This document shows positions 59,768 through 64,000 of a stretch of 64,000 nt of DNA, piece after piece; position 1 is the stretch's first letter, and every line of letters starts with the position of its first letter. Position numbers and translations under genes: made by a program. The DNA lies in NCBI GenBank assembly GCA_963708325.1, contig OY970203.1, positions 1,364,001-1,428,000 of the forward strand. Reading direction: 5' to 3'. The notes beneath the pieces are model-generated. The model was not told the DNA's origin, ran no database searches, and saw nothing but the letters and a program-made list of their open reading frames with translations. This DNA is from G963708325 sp963708325. Its GTDB lineage: Bacteria > Actinomycetota > Thermoleophilia > Solirubrobacterales > 70-9.

Positions 59768-61101
59768 AGCGAGCCGGTCTTCTCGTAGAGCAGGCAGAGT
59801 ATGAGTCCGAGCCCAGCCAGCTGACCGACCGCGGCGAGGTTCCCGGGACCGAAATGGGCGAGGCCGAATATCGCCCCCGTCAGGGTCGCGGCGGCGGCCA
59901 GCGGCAGGCGGCGGCGGAACCCGGCGAAAGCGAAGCCGCGGAAGAAGATCTCCTCCGACAGCGGGGCCGCGACGACGATCAGCACGCCGGAGGCGATCGC
60001 GCCGAACACGTTGACGTCGAAGCCGAGGTCGCGGGCGAGGTCCTCCTGCTTGGTCGCGAACAGGGCGTTGAGAACGCCCGCGTAGACGAAGTAGATGCCG
60101 AGCGCGGCGAATGTCCAGCCGATTGCCGCGGGCTCGATCCGGCGCAGCCCGAGGCGCGCAAAGGGCGCCAGCTGCTCGCCGGGAGCGCGGGCGGCGACCA
60201 GGGCGGTGCCGATCAGGGTGACGGCGAGCATCGCCTGGGTGACCAGCTTCGCGCCGAGGCTGTCGAGGTGCGGGTCGGCGATCGCGACCGGGATCACCTC
60301 GACCACGGAGAGCACGATCACGGCGACGATCCCTATTCCGACCCGGCCGGGGCCCCAGGAGATCGCTGGCAGCCCGGCCCACCAGCTGCGGCGGGGCGGC
60401 GGCTGCGTCCCGCCGGCCCTGTGGTCGGTCCAGCGGCGGCCATCCCAGTAGCGGTATCCGTCGTCGCCGGGGTCCGGGTACCAGCCGGCCCTCGGCAGCT
60501 GCGCGGGGTGGACGGTCGGCTGCGGCGGGGGAGGCGGTGCAAGGGGCGGCGCGACGGGCTGCGGCGGCGGGCCAGGGGGCGGCGCCGCCGGGAGCGGCGG
60601 GGGCGGGGGCGGCGCCGGGAGGACGATCGGCGGCGGGGCGGCGCCCGGCTCGGGAGCCCAACGCTCGCGCACCACCAGGGTGCGTGCGGCGAGGTCGCCG
60701 AGCCGCTGCTTGCGCTCGGTCGTTGCGATCAGGATCGGCCCGATCGCGAGCACGTCCACGAAGCGGAGCAGGTTGCGGTAGGCGCAGGGGTTCCACTTCG
60801 GGGGGCTGCCGTCGGTGCGGACCACGCGCAGGTCGAATGCCGCCTTGCCCAGGGTGCGGCCCCAGCGCCACTCGCAGTAGGCGAAGTAGTTGAACCAGAG
60901 CGCGACGAAGGCGATGCTGACCACCACCCACGTGTCGCCGCCGGAGTCCGCGGGGACCACGGCGCCGACGCCGGCGAGCAGGACCAGCCAGACGATCAGG
61001 TCGATCATCAGCGCCAGCGTGCGCAGCCACACGCCCTCGGGCGCGGCCTCGATCCTGCCCGCCGCCCGCCCGACCGGCTGAGCCTGCTCGACGGTCGCCA
61101 T
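59701..61101 (-). CDS. RDD + DUF2510 + CPBP (Abi) protease fusion membrane protein
   Basis: A 466-residue protein with four parts: an RDD domain (about 20-145, LRTLALMIDLIVW, GRTLGKAAFDLRVV), a Pro-rich linker (152-198), a DUF2510 motif (GWYPDPGDDGYRYWDGRRW, 206-224) and a CPBP intramembrane protease with Glu383-Glu384 and Arg388 in EEIFFRGF and His416 in FGLAHF, plus HTINNA. CPBP proteins cleave membrane substrates. ATG at 61101 (or GTG 61107) is taken from the RDD start. It directly follows the HAD gene. Confidence 0.85.
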   Translation of the reverse strand: MATVEQAQPVGRAAGRIEAAPEGVWLRTLALMIDLIVWLVLLAGVGAVVPADSGGDTWVVVSIAFVALWFNYFAYCEWRWGRTLGKAAFDLRVVRTDGSPPKWNPCAYRNLLRFVDVLAIGPILIATTERKQRLGDLAARTLVVRERWAPEPGAAPPPIVLPAPPPPPPLPAAPPPGPPPQPVAPPLAPPPPPQPTVHPAQLPRAGWYPDPGDDGYRYWDGRRWTDHRAGGTQPPPRRSWWAGLPAISWGPGRVGIGIVAVIVLSVVEVIPVAIADPHLDSLGAKLVTQAMLAVTLIGTALVAARAPGEQLAPFARLGLRRIEPAAIGWTFAALGIYFVYAGVLNALFATKQEDLARDLGFDVNVFGAIASGVLIVVAAPLSEEIFFRGFAFAGFRRRLPLAAAATLTGAIFGLAHFGPGNLAAVGQLAGLGLILCLLYEKTGSLWPPILVHTINNAIAFAVLATS

Positions 61102-61103
61102 CG

Positions 61104-61733
61104 TCACAGATGCTCCTGTATCTCGCTGAGCGAGGCGATGTCGCCGCCGCCGCCGCGATCGAGCAGCAGCGCCCGGATCCCGGCGGCGCGGGCGCCCTCG
61201 ACGTCCTCCCCGGCCGTGTCGCCGACGTGCAGCGCCTCCTCCGCCGCGCACCCGGCGGTCTCGAGAGCGGCGGCGAAGATCGCCGGGTCGGGCTTGCGCG
61301 CTCCCGCCGCGGCCGAGGAGACGACGCCATCCACCGCATCGCCGAGGCCGCACCTCTCCAGCACCAGCGGCAGCGAGCAATCCCAGTTGGAGACGACGAC
61401 GAGCGCCAGCCCGCGATGGCGCAGCGCCGTCAGCGCCGGCATCGCGTCGGGGTAGGGCCGAAACCTCACCGACGCGATCAGCTCGTCCACCGACACCTCG
61501 AATCCCAGCTCGCGGCCGAGCACGGCGGCGCAGCGGCGGCGAAGGTCGGCGAGCGAACGCTCGTCGCGGCCCTCGTGGCTGTGCTCGCGGTAGTAGGCCA
61601 TCTCCGCCCGCATCGCGCGCACCAGATCGGCCTCGGCGACCTCCCGGTCCAGCACTTCGGCCAGGTGGACCCAGGGCGGGTCCAGTTCGACAAGCGTCCC
61701 GAGGGCGTCCAGGAAGACCGCTCGCGTGGTCAT
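61104..61733 (-). CDS. HAD family hydrolase
   Basis: A 209-residue HAD hydrolase. Motif I is FLDALGTLVEL with nucleophile Asp9; the general-acid Asp two residues on is replaced by Leu, as in dehalogenase-like subgroups. Motif II is VVVSNWD, III the Lys in GARKPDPAIF and IV HVGDTAGEDVEGA. The helical cap lies between residues 20 and 90. Could be a phosphatase or a dehalogenase-like enzyme. Its ATG overlaps the mannosyltransferase stop by 4 nt. Confidence 0.85.
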   Translation of the reverse strand: MTTRAVFLDALGTLVELDPPWVHLAEVLDREVAEADLVRAMRAEMAYYREHSHEGRDERSLADLRRRCAAVLGRELGFEVSVDELIASVRFRPYPDAMPALTALRHRGLALVVVSNWDCSLPLVLERCGLGDAVDGVVSSAAAGARKPDPAIFAAALETAGCAAEEALHVGDTAGEDVEGARAAGIRALLLDRGGGGDIASLSEIQEHL

Positions 61734-63064
61734 GAGACCCACTGCCACGTGCCCCATTGGGCCGAGTAGAGCGCCAGGCCGACGGCCGAAACGGCGATCG
61801 CCTGGCGCTCCCATCCGCGCTCGCGGACGGCGATCGCGAGCCACATGAACAGGGGGAAGACCACGGCGACGAAGCGCGGCAGCGAGAACAGCGGCACGTC
61901 GTAGCCCGGCGCGGAGCGCGGGTAGGCGAGCGCGAGCGCGAGCAGGCAGACCGCGTAGGCGCCGTAGGCGAGCGGCAGCCTTCGCAGCGCGCCGATCGCG
62001 CCCACGGCGGCGAAGACGAGGAAGGCGAAGGCCTCGACGTTGACCCCGGCGGCGGCGAGCGAGCCGCCGCCGTCGGGCACCCAGACCGCGCCGCCGTCGT
62101 CGCCGCCGGCGATGTCGACGACGCCGCGGACGGCCGCCGCCGTCCCGTCCCACAGGCCCGCGACGGGCCCGGCGGGAATCGGGCCGAGCTGCCCGAACTC
62201 GCGGCTCCACAGCATCTGGGCGTGCCCGAAGGCGCCGGGATCGCCCTGGCTGATCCACAGAAAGGCGCTGTAGGCGGCGAGGCCGGCGGGCACGAGCAGG
62301 ATCCACAGCGCGTCGGCGCGCAGCGGGTAGGTCGCCGGCCCGGCGCGTCGGCGGCGCCACGGGACCCCGAGGTATGCGCGGGCGCCGCGCGGCCCGAGCG
62401 CGTACAGCAGGGCGAGCGGGACCGCCACCAGCACGCCGGCGCTGCGGGACGCCGCGGCGCCGGCGCCGAGCAGGCCGGCGAGCCCCCAGCGATCGCAGCG
62501 CCCGAACCACACCGCGGCGATCGAGCAGAACAGGAAGGCGCTCTCGCTGTACACGGCGCCGTAGAACAGCGACATCGGAAAGAAGGCGAGCAGCGCGCAG
62601 GCCAGCGTCGCCGAGCCCGCGCCGAGCTCGATCTCGCAGAGGCGGTGAAAGACGAACAGCGCCGCCGCGAACATCGCCAGGGAGACGGCCAGGGCGGCGG
62701 CGAAGATCAACCCACTGCCCGGCGAGAACAGGCCGGCCAGCTCGGCGACCCCGCGGGAGAGGCCCGGGTAGAGCGGGAAGAAGGCGTCCCGGGCGCCGTC
62801 CCCGTACCCGGAATGGGCGATCCCGAGGTACCAGGTCGAGTCCCAGCGGGACCACACGTCGACGAGCGCGCGCCCGGCGCCGCCGAACGGCGCCGCCACC
62901 GCCGGGGCGTCGTAGCGGTCAGCGTTGGCGCGGTCCGCGCCGAACGTGGCATAGGCGAGCGCGGCGAAGAGCAGCACCCAGGCACGGGAGGCGAGGAACA
63001 CCGCCGCGCTCGAGCGGGCGGCATCGGAGCGGCCGTCGGCCCGTCCCGGAGCGGTTGCGTCCAC
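61730..63064 (-). CDS. PIG-V-like GT-C mannosyltransferase
   Basis: A 444-residue polytopic membrane protein of the GT-C type. It contains WSRWDSTWYLGIAHSGY in the first external loop (Asp as catalytic acid), AFFPLYPGL and YGAVYSESAFLF, the marks of the PIG-V mannosyltransferase family, and about ten helices. It would use a polyprenyl-phosphate sugar to glycosylate a lipid or protein at the membrane. GTG at 63064 is the start nearest to the first helix. Divergent from mscS, 57 bp apart. Confidence 0.8.
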   Translation of the reverse strand: MDATAPGRADGRSDAARSSAAVFLASRAWVLLFAALAYATFGADRANADRYDAPAVAAPFGGAGRALVDVWSRWDSTWYLGIAHSGYGDGARDAFFPLYPGLSRGVAELAGLFSPGSGLIFAAALAVSLAMFAAALFVFHRLCEIELGAGSATLACALLAFFPMSLFYGAVYSESAFLFCSIAAVWFGRCDRWGLAGLLGAGAAASRSAGVLVAVPLALLYALGPRGARAYLGVPWRRRRAGPATYPLRADALWILLVPAGLAAYSAFLWISQGDPGAFGHAQMLWSREFGQLGPIPAGPVAGLWDGTAAAVRGVVDIAGGDDGGAVWVPDGGGSLAAAGVNVEAFAFLVFAAVGAIGALRRLPLAYGAYAVCLLALALAYPRSAPGYDVPLFSLPRFVAVVFPLFMWLAIAVRERGWERQAIAVSAVGLALYSAQWGTWQWVS

Positions 63065-63104
63065 GGGCCGATTCTCGCACCGGGGCGGGCGCGCCCCCCC
63101 GGGA

Positions 63105-63110
63105 TAGGCT
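63105..63110 (+). promoter_or_regulatory. -10-like hexamer (TAGGCT) before mscS
   Basis: TAGGCT stands 11 nt before the ATG at 63122 without a Shine-Dalgarno. The same hexamer precedes the gene at 23825. Confidence 0.3.
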
Positions 63111-63121
63111 CTACGACTCCA

Positions 63122-63880
63122 ATGGACCAGACCTTCTGGCAGCAGCACGGCGACGAGATATCGGCGGCGATCACCCTCGCCGTCAGCGTCGCGGTCGCGT
63201 TCGCGGTGGACCGGCTGGTGATCGGGCGCACCGGCCGGCGGGTCGGCGAGATCAGCGTGTCGCGGGCGGCGCAGACGCGCCTGCGCGTCGTCAGGCGCCT
63301 CGTCTTCATCGCCATCCTGGTGATCGGCGCCGCCCTCGCGCTCAGCCAGTTCGCCGAGATCAAGCGCCTCGCCACCGGCATCCTCGCCTCCAGCGCCGTG
63401 CTCGGGCTGGTGATCGGCCTGGCGGCGCGACAGACGATCGCCAACTTCGTCGCCGGGGTGCTGCTGGCCGTAACCCAGCCGGTGCGGATCGGCGACCGCG
63501 TCACCTTCGAGGAGGAGACCGGCCGGGTCGACGACATCACCCTCACCTACACCTTCGTCGACACGGGCGACGGGCGGCTGATGGTGATCCCCAACGAGAA
63601 GGTGGTCAGCTCCGTCGTGTTCAACCACTCGACCGGGAACCAGCAGGCGCCGGTGACGGTGTCCGCCTGGCTGCCCGCCGGCTCCGACCTCGACGCGGTC
63701 AAGCACGCGCTCGCGCCGATCGGGGTGGACAGCGTGAGCGTGGCGGAATGGACGCCGGACGGGGTGCGGGTGGAGCTGAAGGTCGTGCCCAGCGAGCCGG
63801 CCACCCGCGCGGGGAACGAGGAGGCGGCGCTGCGCGAGCGCGCCCAGCAGGCTCTCGCCCAGGCCGGGCTCACCGACTAG
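63122..63880 (+). CDS. mscS: mechanosensitive ion channel (MscS family)
   Basis: A 252-residue MscS channel with three N-terminal helices. The pore-lining helix 3 reads SSAVLGLVIGLAARQTIANFVAG with the Gly/Ala pattern, and it is followed by the beta domain PVRIGDRVTFEEETGRVDDITLTYT and IPNEKVVSS, and a short C-terminal domain. It opens under membrane tension to relieve osmotic shock. ATG at 63122. Confidence 0.92.
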   Translation: MDQTFWQQHGDEISAAITLAVSVAVAFAVDRLVIGRTGRRVGEISVSRAAQTRLRVVRRLVFIAILVIGAALALSQFAEIKRLATGILASSAVLGLVIGLAARQTIANFVAGVLLAVTQPVRIGDRVTFEEETGRVDDITLTYTFVDTGDGRLMVIPNEKVVSSVVFNHSTGNQQAPVTVSAWLPAGSDLDAVKHALAPIGVDSVSVAEWTPDGVRVELKVVPSEPATRAGNEEAALRERAQQALAQAGLTD

Positions 63881-63917
63881 GCGGAGGAGGGCGCCCAGCT
63901 ACCCTGTCTGTTCGGTC

Positions 63918-64000
63918 ATGACCCAGCGCGCGCGTAAACGCCGCCGGCGCCGGGGCAGGGGCAAGAAGCGGAACAAGGTCCTGCTTGCCCTCCTGGTCTG
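63918..64000 (+). CDS. start of a basic membrane protein, partial
   Basis: The last 83 bases hold an ATG followed by 26 codons: a strongly basic stretch (RARKRRRRRGRGKKRNK) and the start of a hydrophobic run (VLLALLV). This is the usual N-terminus of a bifunctional penicillin-binding protein or of an LCP protein, but too little is seen to choose. Confidence 0.45.
   Translation, partial: MTQRARKRRRRRGRGKKRNKVLLALLV

Noticed and set aside
58772..61339. A reading frame of 855 codons through three genes
   Set aside because: Only its 3' third is the ABC ATPase. The rest is an Arg/Pro/Ala-rich shadow of the CPBP and HAD genes, which are in other frames with clear domains.

Overview
The window is about 70% GC and densely coded on both strands. 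Genes overlap by ATGA or TGATG, and several start at GTG, TTG or apparently CTG. The gene content (DUF1385, SAM hydroxide adenosyltransferase (DUF62), a GerW/YtfJ-family protein, DUF6325 and SHOCT proteins, a fused CobA-HemD, a glutamate decarboxylase with a LuxR-type LAL regulator) points to an actinobacterium, most likely class Thermoleophilia (Solirubrobacterales-like). This assignment is inference from gene families; there is no rRNA in the window.

Layout. 1-7133: the end of a methylmalonyl-CoA epimerase gene, a short FtsH-like protease, DUF1385, an M20 peptidase, rarA and an aldehyde dehydrogenase. 7141-8514: a secreted delta-60 repeat propeller protein, convergent with the dehydrogenase across two back-to-back hairpins. 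8583-16265: a long co-directional run for cytochrome c and heme: ccmA, ccmB, ccmC, a ccmD-like gene, hemA, hemC, cobA-hemD, then DUF62 and birA. 16314-24957: a GerW-like protein, a helicase with acidic segments, a TlpA-like lipoprotein, NfeD and slipin, a GNAT enzyme, a GalT-like enzyme and two uncharacterised proteins.

25054-37171: a surface-glycan island. It holds a sugar-nucleotide epimerase, DegT aminotransferase, asparagine-synthase-like amidotransferase, FemAB-like acyltransferase, PglD-like acetyltransferase, glycosyltransferase, a beta-propeller glycosidase-like protein, PhyH dioxygenase, C-methyltransferase-like protein and Wzx-like flippase. Several of its genes are visibly richer in A/T. 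It ends at an intact tRNA-Arg(CCT), and its left side carries a 17-nt copy of the 5' end of the same tRNA, which suggests acquisition at a tRNA locus.

37183-47094: a LAL regulator, glutamate decarboxylase, two large MFS exporters, a cupin, a CYTH-like protein, an MFS relic and a potassium-channel-like protein. Three intergenic regions here share the inverted repeat TCACCC-N5-GGGTGA, which defines a likely regulon of gadB, the first MFS gene, the cupin and the CYTH-like gene.

47145-64000: mostly envelope genes: a GAP-family protein, a membrane phosphatase fused to a holin-like domain, an AglD-like flippase, three SHOCT proteins around a DUF6325 protein, pyrE, an epimerase, an L,D-transpeptidase, a DrrAB-type ABC exporter, an RDD/DUF2510/CPBP fusion, a HAD hydrolase, a PIG-V-like mannosyltransferase, MscS and the start of a basic membrane protein.

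Two expression traits recur. Many genes have a -10-like hexamer 6 to 9 nt before the start codon and no Shine-Dalgarno, as expected for leaderless mRNAs. Four genes whose conserved N-terminus lies upstream of any ATG/GTG/TTG seem to start at CTG (one possibly ATA), two of them inside a CTGA overlap with the preceding stop codon.
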